DNA of 21,281 nucleotides, taken from NCBI GenBank assembly GCA_964385305.1, contig CAYLOP010000044.1:1-21281 (forward strand), read 5' to 3'. Made by a program: the position numbers and the translations under genes. The notes under the pieces were generated by a model that saw nothing but the letters and a program-made list of their open reading frames with translations, did no database searches and was not told where the DNA came from. Origin of the DNA: CAYLOP01 sp964385305. Lineage in GTDB: Bacteria; Chloroflexota; Anaerolineae; Anaerolineales; E44-bin32. Of the stretch, positions 8,076 to 15,584 are shown piece after piece (positions within the stretch are counted from its first letter, which is position 1; each line of letters starts with the position of its first letter).

Positions 8076-8097
8076 GGCAATGAAAATTGTCTTATTT
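8076..8097 (+). terminator. Terminator of the selenoprotein operon
   Basis: GGCAAT (8076-8081) pairs with ATTGTC (8086-8091), including one G-T pair, around a GAAA tetraloop and is followed by TTATTT. It lies 30 bases after the PrsW-like gene. The stem is short, so strength may be moderate. Confidence 0.5.
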
Positions 8098-8147
8098 AAA
8101 TCCCTTTAAGCGCTTGATCTCGCATTACGTTGGGGGTGATGAAATGC

Positions 8148-8789
8148 TTATTCCTCTTGGCGTTGACCACGTCGCACGTGGTGGACGATGTAATACACCA
8201 GACCGCCAAGGATAACGATCGCGATGGGGATGTCGAACGGCCGCATGATCGCACGTAGGTCTTCCCAGCGAGAACCAAAGAAATAACCGCCATAAGCCAA
8301 TCCCGCACACCAAATGAATGACCCCACATAACTTAAAACTGTAAAGGGGATAAGGCGTGTACGTGTCACTCCCGCCGGGAAAGAGATAAAGGTACGTACG
8401 ATGGGCAGCATTCTTGACAAGAACGCCGTCCAATCACCCCAGCGTCCAAACCAGCGATCGGCGACTTCGAGATCATGCTGGTTGATCATGAGGTACTTAC
8501 CGTAGCGATCGAGCAGGGGTCGCCCGCCCCAAGCTCCAAGTGCGTAGGAAAGGAGTGAACCGAACGTACATCCCAAAGCACCCCAGAAACCGCCCAACCA
8601 AACCGCCGTCCAGGCGGAGCCCCCCACAGCCTGTACCAAGAGCCACCCTGAAAGGGGCATCGTGACTTCACTTGGGATAGGGATATTTGCACTCTCGAGC
8701 GCCATGATGCCAACAACACCTCCCCATCCCATCGATTGGAACAGGTTGGTAAGAAAGGTTACGATCTGTTCTTCAAGCCAGATAGGCAT
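8148..8789 (-). CDS. DedA family membrane protein
   Basis: A 213-residue DedA/SNARE-associated (VTT) protein of usual length. Near the N-terminus it has the conserved acidic segment ESANIPIPSE (about 32-41). The second conserved region, SRMLPIVRTFISFPAG (about 124-139), carries the arginines typical of the family. About five hydrophobic segments and a basic C-terminal tail are visible. DedA proteins are linked to lipid flipping (undecaprenyl-phosphate or phospholipid) and membrane homeostasis. The ATG has GGAG 7 bases upstream. It converges with the PrsW-like gene and diverges from the Roadblock gene, so it seems to be its own transcription unit. Confidence 0.9.
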   Translation of the reverse strand: MPIWLEEQIVTFLTNLFQSMGWGGVVGIMALESANIPIPSEVTMPLSGWLLVQAVGGSAWTAVWLGGFWGALGCTFGSLLSYALGAWGGRPLLDRYGKYLMINQHDLEVADRWFGRWGDWTAFLSRMLPIVRTFISFPAGVTRTRLIPFTVLSYVGSFIWCAGLAYGGYFFGSRWEDLRAIMRPFDIPIAIVILGGLVYYIVHHVRRGQRQEE

Positions 8790-8853
8790 GCACTGTCTCC
8801 GGTTTTGTTTTCACTTACCACCTTCTGCATAGAAGTTGAAGGAGGACCAGTGG

Positions 8854-8859
8854 ATTATA
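8854..8859 (-). promoter_or_regulatory. Possible -10 (TATAAT) for the DedA gene
   Basis: On the minus strand a perfect TATAAT lies 64 bases before the DedA start. No good -35 is seen at 16-18 bases and the base pattern upstream is CGC rather than TGC. Confidence 0.35.
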
Positions 8860-8908
8860 GCGCATTTAGGACACGAGAAGTGGCATAATTTATCCAAGAG
8901 GCCTTTGC

Positions 8909-8937
8909 TTGACAACCCTATGCCGCTATGCTACATT
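8909..8937 (+). promoter_or_regulatory. Promoter, TTGACA-17-TACATT with extended -10
   Basis: A consensus TTGACA (8909-8914), a 17-base spacer and TACATT (8932-8937) preceded by TGC. This is the best promoter in the window. It would give a leader of about 50 bases before the TTG start of the Roadblock gene. Confidence 0.75.
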
Positions 8938-8994
8938 ACCGCCGCTTCGAGAGGATAACCCGAACTTGGCTTGGGTCGACAAAGGAGTGCAAGC

Positions 8995-9366
8995 TTGACC
9001 AAGTCACGCACCGAACTCATGGTTGCTCGTCTACGCGATTTACAAGCCTCCTCGCCGGACGTTGAGGCTTCAGCGATTGTTAGCGTGGACGGTTTGACAA
9101 TTGCATCCGCACTTCCCAGGAGTGTCGAGGAAGATCGCGTTGCTGCCATGTCTGCAGCGATGCTTTCGCTCGGCGAACGCATTTCCAAGGAACTCGGGAG
9201 AGGGACCCTCGACCAAGTCTATATCAAGGGCAACGACGGATTTGTAATCCTTACATCGGTTGGGGAAGAAGCTGTGCTTACGGTACTTGCGCGTGAACGG
9301 GCCAAACTTGGTTTACTCTTTCTCGATATGCGGAGAGCTGTGGAAGACCTGACAAAGTTGCTTTAA
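8995..9366 (+). CDS. Roadblock/LC7 domain protein
   Basis: A 123-residue single-domain protein. The core reads ASAIVSVDGLTIASALP, then a long helix with AAMSAAMLSLGERI, then the strand pair QVYIKGNDGFVIL and VLTVLA, the alternation of the Roadblock/MglB fold. Such proteins dimerise and often regulate small GTPases or signalling partners. I choose the TTG at 8995 because AAAGGAG (8981-8987) is 7 bases upstream; the in-frame TTG at 8971 has no good site. The V4R gene follows after 20 bases, suggesting a two-gene sensory operon. No GTPase gene is in the window. Confidence 0.85.
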   Translation: MTKSRTELMVARLRDLQASSPDVEASAIVSVDGLTIASALPRSVEEDRVAAMSAAMLSLGERISKELGRGTLDQVYIKGNDGFVILTSVGEEAVLTVLARERAKLGLLFLDMRRAVEDLTKLL

Positions 9367-9386
9367 GCTCGCTAAGGAGCAACGAT

Positions 9387-10019
9387 TTGGCCTTGATCGA
9401 TAAAAGTGGCTACTTCTACCCAAACAAAGCAGGCCGCATTTTTCTACAAGCGCTGGAAGAAGTCATGGGGAAGAATGGCGTTAGCGCCATTCTCAATTTA
9501 GCGGGTCTTGAAACGTGGATTGACAAGTACCCACCTGACAACCTCGAACGCGAGGTTGACTTCGCAGAATTCTCAATGATCAACGGCGCATTGGATGAGC
9601 TCTATGGCCCGCAGGGTGGCCGCGGGCTTGGACGGCGCGCTGGTTGGGCGACTTTTAACCATGTGCTACGGAACTTTGGTGCGTTAGCAGGCGTCGGAGA
9701 TATCGCTTTCCGTGTCCTCCCACTTCAAATAAAGATAAAAATCGGTCTTCCCGCCATGGCGCGGGTATTCTCGCAGATTAGCGATCAACAAAGTTCAGTA
9801 AGAGAGAATGACGATTTCATCTTCTATACCGTCAATCGTTGCCCAGTTTGCTGGGGCCGAGCCGCAGAAGCGCCCATTTGTCATGTCGGCGTTGGTTTGC
9901 TCGAGGAGAGCTTGCGCTGGCTTTCAGGCGGGCAAAATTACATCGTTGAAGAAGTCAAGTGCATTGCACAAGGCGATGACGTTTGTGAATTTCGCATCAA
10001 CAAAAAACCCATAGGCTGA
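9387..10019 (+). CDS. V4R (4-vinyl reductase-type) domain protein
   Basis: A 210-residue protein. The C-terminal half matches a V4R domain: CPVCWGR (about 152-158), then PICHVGVGLLEESLRWLSGG, and the final CIAQGDDVCEFRI. V4R domains bind small hydrophobic molecules or metals and act as sensors, or in bacteriochlorophyll-related enzymes. The cysteines and histidine in the CPVC, CHV, KCIA and DVCEF segments could bind metal. The TTG start has AAGGAG 7 bases upstream; a second TTG is two codons on. It follows the Roadblock gene and probably feeds a signal to it, which is inference. Confidence 0.8.
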   Translation: MALIDKSGYFYPNKAGRIFLQALEEVMGKNGVSAILNLAGLETWIDKYPPDNLEREVDFAEFSMINGALDELYGPQGGRGLGRRAGWATFNHVLRNFGALAGVGDIAFRVLPLQIKIKIGLPAMARVFSQISDQQSSVRENDDFIFYTVNRCPVCWGRAAEAPICHVGVGLLEESLRWLSGGQNYIVEEVKCIAQGDDVCEFRINKKPIG

Positions 10020-10189
10020 GACATGCGAGAGCGTTAGGCCAACCCTCAGAAACGTTCGTGTATGGCCGGGGTTCAGCCCAACCCACTGCAGCATAATAAA
10101 TCCTAGCAACTTCGAGGGCAATACCGAAAACACGCCCGCGCATGGGAATTCTTTCATGATCCTTACTATCTGAACCAACTTATGACCCA

Positions 10190-10936
10190 ATGAGAAAACT
10201 TACGGTTGTTATCCCCACCTATAATGAAGCAAGAAATCTGCCTGCACTCACCGCAGAACTATGGGCGCTACCCATCCCAGGGCTGAAAATCCTGGTCGTT
10301 GACGATGCCTCACCGGATGGAACAGGCGAGATCGCGGAAGAGATGTGTGCGCGACAGCCAGAACGGATCTCCGTGATCCACCGTGAAGGGAAGCTTGGAC
10401 TTGGCTCCGCCTATATCAAGGGTTTCCAAACTGCGCTCCAAGCTGGCGCAGAGGCTGTGGTGCAAATGGATGCCGATTTTTCTCATTCCCCCTCCTACCT
10501 GCCCGAATTCTTGGAAAAGCTCGAGAACGCCGACGCGGTATTCGGGTCTCGCTACATCGAAGGGGGACGGCTCGACGAACGATGGGGCATCTTCCGAGTT
10601 TTTCTCTCGTGGTTTGGGAACGTCTACGCACGCGCGATCCTCAACCTGAATGTCCAAGATACCACAGGTGGTTTCAGGATGTGGCGTCGTGAAACCCTAT
10701 TCGGCATGCCGCTGGATCAAATTCGATCGAATGGGTATGTGTTTCAAGTTGAGATGGCATTGGTCGCACAGAAGCTTGGCTATCACATCGTCGAATCCCC
10801 CATCTATTTCGAAGACCGCCGGATCGGTGAATCGAAGATGTCCTTTCGGATTCAAATCGAGGCCGCCATCAGGGTATGGCAATTGTTACTACTGCACAGG
10901 CATCGCTCCCCCGCTGACCGAAATCGGATAGCTTGA
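10190..10936 (+). CDS. Family 2 glycosyltransferase, polyprenol-phosphate mannosyltransferase-like
   Basis: A 248-residue GT-A fold enzyme resembling dolichol/polyprenol-phosphate mannose synthase. Motifs: VVIPTYNEARNLP near the N-terminus, VDDASPDGTG (about 37-46), the metal-binding DADFSH (about 94-99), GSRYIEGG (about 118-125) and GGFRMWRRE (about 160-168). There is no C-terminal membrane domain, as in Ppm1/DPM1-type proteins. It would transfer a sugar from a nucleotide donor to a lipid phosphate at the cytoplasmic membrane face. No clear ribosome-binding site precedes the ATG, which may be near the transcript 5' end. It converges with rsmA with only 20 bases between. The sugar is not provable from sequence. 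Confidence 0.87.
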   Translation: MRKLTVVIPTYNEARNLPALTAELWALPIPGLKILVVDDASPDGTGEIAEEMCARQPERISVIHREGKLGLGSAYIKGFQTALQAGAEAVVQMDADFSHSPSYLPEFLEKLENADAVFGSRYIEGGRLDERWGIFRVFLSWFGNVYARAILNLNVQDTTGGFRMWRRETLFGMPLDQIRSNGYVFQVEMALVAQKLGYHIVESPIYFEDRRIGESKMSFRIQIEAAIRVWQLLLLHRHRSPADRNRIA

Positions 10937-10956
10937 AGCAATCAGCAAACGAACGA

Positions 10957-11799
10957 TCAATCACCTTCCCGGTTGGAAACCGCTTTCGCCAACACCTCCC
11001 AGGATTCAATGCTGAGCTCCTGTGCACGGCTGGAAGGCGGTATCTGTGCTTCCCGAAGCCAAGCCTCGACGCGTGCGGGTGCCGCTCTTAATTCCCCTGC
11101 TAGAGCGTTGCGCAGCATCTTTCGTTTCTGCCCAAACCCTGCTTTTGCTAACTTAAAAACCTGGGGGATCAGACTCGGCTCGATGCGAGGCTTCGAGTGG
11201 ATGTCAATGCGGAGCACGGCTGAATCCACCTTCGGAACGGGATAAAACGCGCCCGCCGGGATGCGGGCGACGATCTCCGGCTCACCATACAATTGGACGC
11301 TCAGGGCCAGCAGATTCATCCCACCCGGTTGCGCCACCACCCGCTCTGCCACTTCGCGCTGCACGGTGAGCACGATGCGATCGGGCTGGCGGGAGGCTTC
11401 CATCAGGCGTCGTATCAGGGTCGAGGTGATGTTATAGGGGATGTTCGCAATCACATAGTAGCGTTGATGCCCCGTAAGGGCGGCGAGATCGAATTCGAGG
11501 ATGTCGCCGATGACGAGATTCACGTTCTCCTGGTCGCCGAGGACGTGCTCAAGGACAGGAACTAAGCGCCCATCGTACTCAACCGCAACAACGCTGCTAG
11601 CGTCGCGGGCAAGCCGGACAGTCAGTGCACCAAGGCCTGCGCCGATCTCCAGGACGGTTTCACCGCCCGTGAGACCCGCAGCGCCCACAACACGCTCGAG
11701 CGCGGCCGGATCAACAAGAAAGTTCTGCCCAAGCCGCTTTGATGGGCGGATCCCATAACGACGGAGCAGCGCGCTCGCGTGGATCGGTTTCAACGTCAT
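10957..11799 (-). CDS. rsmA: 16S rRNA dimethyladenosine transferase
   Basis: RsmA (KsgA) dimethylates two adjacent adenines in the 3' hairpin of 16S rRNA during small-subunit assembly. The 280-residue protein has the N-terminal KRLGQNFLVD (21-30), SAM motif VLEIGAGLGALT (49-60), catalytic NIPY (119-122) and the C-terminal AGFGQKRKMLRNAL region. It is of normal length. I choose the ATG at 11799 (MTLKP) because GGGTGA lies 8 bases upstream; the longer in-frame start at 11859 adds 20 residues not typical of the family. The gene is on the same strand as, and downstream of, the G5/3D gene with a 140-base gap. Confidence 0.95.
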   Translation of the reverse strand: MTLKPIHASALLRRYGIRPSKRLGQNFLVDPAALERVVGAAGLTGGETVLEIGAGLGALTVRLARDASSVVAVEYDGRLVPVLEHVLGDQENVNLVIGDILEFDLAALTGHQRYYVIANIPYNITSTLIRRLMEASRQPDRIVLTVQREVAERVVAQPGGMNLLALSVQLYGEPEIVARIPAGAFYPVPKVDSAVLRIDIHSKPRIEPSLIPQVFKLAKAGFGQKRKMLRNALAGELRAAPARVEAWLREAQIPPSSRAQELSIESWEVLAKAVSNREGD

Positions 11800-11939
11800 A
11801 GAAGAGTCACCCAGCATGTTGAAATCATTCGGCTTCGATCCCCGTGATTCTCCAACCAAGCCCGCCAGCGAAGTTTATGCGTGTCGAAATGCACACTTGA
11901 AATGGAGACACCATCATTCCGTGTTTGCCAGAGAGCAGG

Positions 11940-13355
11940 TTATGGGAGGATCCACGTAATGTATTCCACCGGCGGGACAGGCGTCAGGAAGTATAGTGTA
12001 GTCCAACCGTAACGGACTTCGTATTCCTCATCCGAGTAGCCTAGGTCGATCCAATCTTTGCCAGCGATCCCTGCGCCGATATCTTCGATCGTCGCCGTGC
12101 CGTAATTGGGAACGTACACCGGCCAGCCCCGCATGGCGTTGTACCAGCTTCGGATGACACCGATCACCCCGCGCTTAACACTTTTCCCGCTAGCCGTCAG
12201 CGGGTAGCACTCACCCGACGCAGAGTTGCACGGCGAGTACGAGGTGGCATAGACCGGTACCGCACGCCAGTATTCGATGCTGCCTGCCCCCGTTCCCAGG
12301 GTTCGCACGACGATCTTCGTACCGTATCCGAGCACACGCGGCGAGGGTTCGGCTGCTTCCCAGGCTTCCTCAATGGTTCGATCGACCTCCTCGCCGTCTT
12401 CTAAACGGATACGCACCCGGCTGGCGAGCACACCGTACCGACCGGAATCGAGCACCTCCATCGTGTCGATCTCCAGATCGGGCGCAGCTTGATAGACAGT
12501 GCTGAAAGGTAAGGGCTCCAACTCGACCAAGACTTGCTCTCGCACGCGCACCACATGAATGCGGCCGTCCTCCGGAATCGGCTCGTCCACATCAGGGAGG
12601 GTGTAGTCCATGCCCACCAGTGGGACCCCAACTTCCACCAACGCCTCCCCCACGGTAGATCCAACCGCCCAACCGTTCACATTCCTTCCATCTGCGGAGA
12701 CAACAACCTGTCGGGCGCGCTCCAGGTCAACACGCAAAGATGCATTGAGCGGCGTCTCCGGTCCCGGCGTAAGGTGATCCACTTCACGCAGCACGATTCC
12801 CGCCTCCCATAAGGCCTCCCCTAGCGTTGGCGCGGCGGAATAGATCGTCGTGGTGTAGTCATCTGCTTCGAGCATGATGGGCAAACCGCGCACCACGCGT
12901 ATAAAAGTTGGCGTCTCATCCAGCGCATGCGAAAGATCCTCCAGTCGCATGCCATCCACCCAAACTCGATCCCCTGGATAAAGCAGAACTCCTGCTGCAG
13001 CCAGAATATTCGCCGGCAGGGTCTCTGCGGTTTGCAGGGTCTGGCGCGCTCCCTCGATCTCGATCATGACGGCACGCGGAGATTCATACGTGATCATGAG
13101 CCCTTCATGCAATGTACTTTCACGCTCCGGGGCGACTTTCCCATTTCCACTGGGATCAACACCGACGACCTGCAACACTTCTCCTACTGACCGCGCGTGT
13201 GTACGGATTGTGCGTTCCCGCCCGTCGATCACCAAAACGACCGACACAACCGTCGCATTGTAAAGCAGCACGAACCCTAGAATAGAAAGCAGTACGGCTG
13301 ATACTCCAAGTGAAAGTGCGGAATGGTTTTTTAACCAATCTTGGCTTTTCATCAT
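11940..13355 (-). CDS. YabE-like cell-wall protein with DUF348, G5 and 3D domains
   Basis: A 471-residue exported or membrane-anchored protein. One hydrophobic segment at about 14-35 is followed by repeated DUF348-type units (about 38-80, 105-150, 160-210 and 220-265), a G5-like domain (about 270-350) and a C-terminal 3D domain (about 370-465) ending in DIGAGIAGKDWIDLGYSD, with conserved aspartates. The layout matches Bacillus YabE and Rpf2-type peptidoglycan-active proteins; the 3D domain resembles the MltA lytic transglycosylase core. The longest frame begins at 13445, but an extended -10 ends 7 bases before the ATG at 13355, suggesting a leaderless start there. yabE-like and ksgA genes are neighbours in Firmicutes too. 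Confidence 0.85.
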   Translation of the reverse strand: MMKSQDWLKNHSALSLGVSAVLLSILGFVLLYNATVVSVVLVIDGRERTIRTHARSVGEVLQVVGVDPSGNGKVAPERESTLHEGLMITYESPRAVMIEIEGARQTLQTAETLPANILAAAGVLLYPGDRVWVDGMRLEDLSHALDETPTFIRVVRGLPIMLEADDYTTTIYSAAPTLGEALWEAGIVLREVDHLTPGPETPLNASLRVDLERARQVVVSADGRNVNGWAVGSTVGEALVEVGVPLVGMDYTLPDVDEPIPEDGRIHVVRVREQVLVELEPLPFSTVYQAAPDLEIDTMEVLDSGRYGVLASRVRIRLEDGEEVDRTIEEAWEAAEPSPRVLGYGTKIVVRTLGTGAGSIEYWRAVPVYATSYSPCNSASGECYPLTASGKSVKRGVIGVIRSWYNAMRGWPVYVPNYGTATIEDIGAGIAGKDWIDLGYSDEEYEVRYGWTTLYFLTPVPPVEYITWILP

Positions 13356-13362
13356 CCAGGTG

Positions 13363-13390
13363 AGTATACCAAAGCCGGCCCATTTGAAAA
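13363..13390 (-). promoter_or_regulatory. Promoter giving a probably leaderless G5/3D mRNA
   Basis: On the minus strand TTTTCA (13390-13385), a 16-base spacer and TATACT (13368-13363) preceded by TGG. The first ATG follows the -10 by 7 bases, so transcription would begin at or within a base or two of the start codon. No Shine-Dalgarno is present. Confidence 0.5.
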
Positions 13391-13439
13391 TGATAATAGG
13401 AGCACGACGCATATGTTCGATGTAACCAATTGATAGGGT

Positions 13440-13467
13440 TTGCATCTAACAGAATTGGTGATATAAA
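13440..13467 (+). promoter_or_regulatory. Promoter, TTGCAT-16-TATAAA with extended -10
   Basis: TTGCAT (13440-13445), 16 bases and TATAAA (13462-13467) preceded by TGA. It faces the FmdB-like gene and is divergent from the G5/3D gene. Confidence 0.6.
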
Positions 13468-13518
13468 GCTGGCAATGTGGCACGGTCAACGTTCGTAACT
13501 TTAGGAGATTTCTGATTC

Positions 13519-13719
13519 ATGCCGATCTACGAATTCGCGTGCGAAAACTGCGGGCATCCCTTCGAGGAGCTCCTGTTTAATGCCTCCGCACTCCAAAAAG
13601 TCGTCTGCCCGGAGTGCGGTAGTCCGATGGTAAGGAAAAAGATATCGCTCGTCAGTTCGAGCGGGACGCGCAGCAATTCTTCACCTTCCTTTTCAACATC
13701 CTGCACGACCAGCACCTGA
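13519..13719 (+). CDS. FmdB-type zinc ribbon protein
   Basis: A 66-residue protein starting MPIYEFACENCGHPFEELL, with two CxxC knuckles, CENC (8-11) and CPEC (about 31-34), the pattern of FmdB/CxxC zinc-ribbon regulators. The tail is Ser/Thr-rich and ends SCTTST, like many family members. The role is poorly defined; FmdB was proposed as a regulator of amide metabolism. GGAG lies 11 bases before the ATG, which is rather far. The TGA at the end is a normal stop: no conserved sequence follows and it is closed by another stop four codons later. Confidence 0.85.
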   Translation: MPIYEFACENCGHPFEELLFNASALQKVVCPECGSPMVRKKISLVSSSGTRSNSSPSFSTSCTTST

Positions 13720-13943
13720 GGGATCTCCGGTTGATTCGACCGTGTGTCGAACAAACAAGAGTCCTCTACAAGCACCCAATCGAATACCCCACTACCGATC
13801 CGCGCTTCAAGCAAGCTGCCAATGTAGGATTCCTGGACACGGTTGCTAACCTGCGATCCTTTGACAGCGACATAGCTGACGAGCGCCGGTCATGCCCGGA
13901 TCGAATACAATCTACACAGTGAGTAACTCGGAGTGATGCAACC

Positions 13944-14504
13944 GTGGCAAATCCACTGTTTGTATTTGAGAACATCCATGCCCCGCACAACCGCGGATTG
14001 ATGCGGTTTTTGGGCGTGGAGTGGCGTTCAACGCCCCAGGCGTGGCTCAGTGTGCCAATATTTTCGCTTTGGGAATCCTTTCGGCGATTTGGAGTGAACG
14101 TAGCATCGAGATCCCAGCACGGCTCACGCTTGGGTTGACCTATGGTGTAATGCTCTTCCTCATCAACATCCTTCACAGCGTCGGTCATATCTTGAGCGGT
14201 AAATAGGTGGGATCTCCTATGGACGCCAACCTGGTAACTGCAACACGCCATGTGAACCTGTACTTAGGCAACCAGGACGGATATTCGAAGTGGACTCATA
14301 TTGGGCGGGCGCTGGGAGGTCCGATCTTCAATATTCTGGTCGGGTGCTGCGACGCTTATGCTTTGGCGACTCGGCGGCGGCGAAATGCTGGTTGCCTTTG
14401 CGAATCTGAATGTTATCATCGGGCTGACCACACTGGCGCCAGTCCCGACGCTTGACGGATGGGTGATTTGGGGGAGACTGATGAATACAGGCTTGCCGAC
14501 GTAG
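13944..14504 (+). pseudogene. Broken M50-like membrane protein gene
   Basis: Three pieces in two frames join into one membrane protein. Piece one, from GTG 13944, reads FLGVEWRSTPQAWLSVPIF. The frame then shifts near 14061-14066 in a T-run and continues as ALGILSAIW to LHSVGHILSGK. An in-frame TAG (14204-14206) is followed without a break by VGSPMDANLVTATRHVNLY and HIGRALGGPIFNILVG. A second shift near 14348-14350 in a G-run leads to AATLMLWRLGGG and PVPTLDGWVIW, ending at 14504. HSxGH and LDG resemble degenerate site-2 protease motifs. Each indel lies in a homopolymer, so sequencing error could explain them, but the TAG and the adjacent decayed gene favour true decay. Family assignment is from pattern only. 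Confidence 0.7.
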
Positions 14505-14568
14505 TTTCCACGCGGTCTCGTTCAAAACGATCATCCCGATGGCGCTATCCCCATGTAGCATGAGGACG

Positions 14569-14955
14569 ATGACGATCATCCTTTTCGACGGGATTTGTAA
14601 TCTCTGCAATGCACTCATCCGCTGGATCATTCAGCGAGATCAGCGCGCGCACTTTAAGTTCTCAGCACTGCAATCCGACGCAGGCCAGCGAGTTCTATCC
14701 TCGCACGCTATCCCAAAAATAGACACCGTCCTGCTCGTCGATGATGGCAGGGTCTATGTGAAAAGCGAAGCAGCGCTTCGGATCTTGCGGCAACTCGGTG
14801 GGATCGGTCGGCTTAGCCCAGTCCTGCGGATGATCCCACGCAGGATGCGTGACGGGATCTACGATTTCGTCGCCAGGAACCGCTATGGTTGGTTTGGCCG
14901 GCAGGACCAGTGCATGATCCCAACCGACGACGTTCGATCTCGATTCCTGGATTGA
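14569..14955 (+). CDS. DCC family thiol-disulfide oxidoreductase (DUF393)
   Basis: A protein of about 128 residues with the family-defining N-terminal motif ILFDGICNLC, which contains a CxxC in a thioredoxin-like fold. It also has FSALQSD, then VYVKSEAALRILRQLGG, and the C-terminal arginine-rich RNRYGWFG. The function is predicted as thiol-disulfide exchange, but the true substrate of the family is unknown. In-frame ATGs occur at 14539, 14560 and 14569. I pick the last because it matches the usual N-terminus, but none has a good ribosome site. It appears intact although it sits between two pseudogenes. Confidence 0.8.
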   Translation: MTIILFDGICNLCNALIRWIIQRDQRAHFKFSALQSDAGQRVLSSHAIPKIDTVLLVDDGRVYVKSEAALRILRQLGGIGRLSPVLRMIPRRMRDGIYDFVARNRYGWFGRQDQCMIPTDDVRSRFLD

Positions 14956-14975
14956 ATTCAAACAAGAGGCGTGAG

Positions 14976-15259
14976 AATAAAACCTGGTCCGGATTTACCA
15001 TGTCAAGGCGTTCTGGAACTCTCAATATTGGTGTTATGAACGACCTTAGAAGAAGGGTATTCGAGCATAAACCGGTACGATCGAGGGGTTTTCGAAGAAA
15101 TGTCAAATTACTCGTCTCGTTTATTTTAAAACAATCAAGGATGTTGAAACTGCAATTTCTCGTGAGTAACAATTTAAGGGCTGGAAGAGATCCAAGAGAG
15201 TCGAGTTGATCGGGTTGCTCAATCCTGGTTGGCGTGATTTGAGTGACGATTGGACTTAG
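14976..15259 (+). pseudogene. Decayed GIY-YIG nuclease gene
   Basis: The first part reads MSRRSGTLNIGVMNDLRRRV then FEHK in one frame. At 15069-15073 one base is missing and the frame changes to GTIEGFSKKCQITRLVYFKT, then IKDVETAISRE. A TAA (15167-15169) replaces the lysine of the usual REKQFKGW, and the text continues QFKGWKRSKRVELIGLLNP, then GWRDLSDDWT, to a TAG ending at 15259. This is the full plan of a small GIY-YIG protein (YhbQ/UPF0213 type). The start codon seems lost (ATAAAA where ATGAAA is expected). Both signature tyrosines are replaced (YVYI is GFT, YIG is NIG). Start, frame, nonsense and active-site damage together make this a true pseudogene. Confidence 0.85.
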
Positions 15260-15584
15260 ATAGAGGATGGAGGATACTCGATTGTTATCTAAACATCGAC
15301 ATGCTCCTTAATGGCATCCCAAACAGAACGAGGAATCTCGCTTCCCAAACCGCACGGATTATTGTCTGCAAAGATCCCTCCCCAATAAGAATCGAGATTC
15401 CTCATAGCCGCGCCGTTGTGAATGACATCCGCTCACAAGTATCAGAACACGCTTGGCCACACATGGACAACGCTCATCAGACTTCCCTATCCGATTGCCA
15501 TGGGTACAATAGCATAACGGCCATTTCAAGGATCTTTGTTGTTCCGAAGACACTTTCACATCTCGGAGGCATAAGGAGCGCACG
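15260..15584. other. Gene-free stretch with possible minus-strand gene remnant
   Basis: No intact gene is seen in these 325 bases. On the minus strand an open stretch of 47 codons (15289-15432) ends GLGSEIPRSVWDAIKEHVDV and stop, which looks like a real protein C-terminus; upstream the same frame has several stops. It may be the tail of another decayed gene, but I do not recognise it. The 11-bp inverted repeat at 15330-15403 lies inside. The last 80 bases hold the leader of the next gene, with a weak TACAAT (15505-15510). Confidence 0.35.
15330..15403. repeat. 11-bp perfect inverted repeat
   Basis: GAGGAATCTCG (15330-15340) is repeated inverted as CGAGATTCCTC (15393-15403), separated by 52 bases. 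It could fold as a long-loop hairpin or be an operator pair. It lies in the decayed region and has no T-run. Confidence 0.5.

Noticed and set aside
13717..13734. TGA at the end of the FmdB-like gene as a second selenocysteine codon
   Set aside because: The protein already has a full family-like tail, only four codons follow before another stop, and no Cys-like context or conserved sequence lies after it.
14204..14206. TAG in the M50-like gene as a pyrrolysine or read-through codon
   Set aside because: The same gene has two frameshifts, so decay is simpler; nothing suggests pyrrolysine coding.
13766..14251. 161-codon minus-strand open frame
   Set aside because: It is antisense to the M50-like pseudogene, has no family-like motifs and has no ribosome site.
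14889..15209. 106-codon open frame as a real gene
   Set aside because: It starts inside the DCC gene and its second half is the wrong frame of the GIY-YIG pseudogene.
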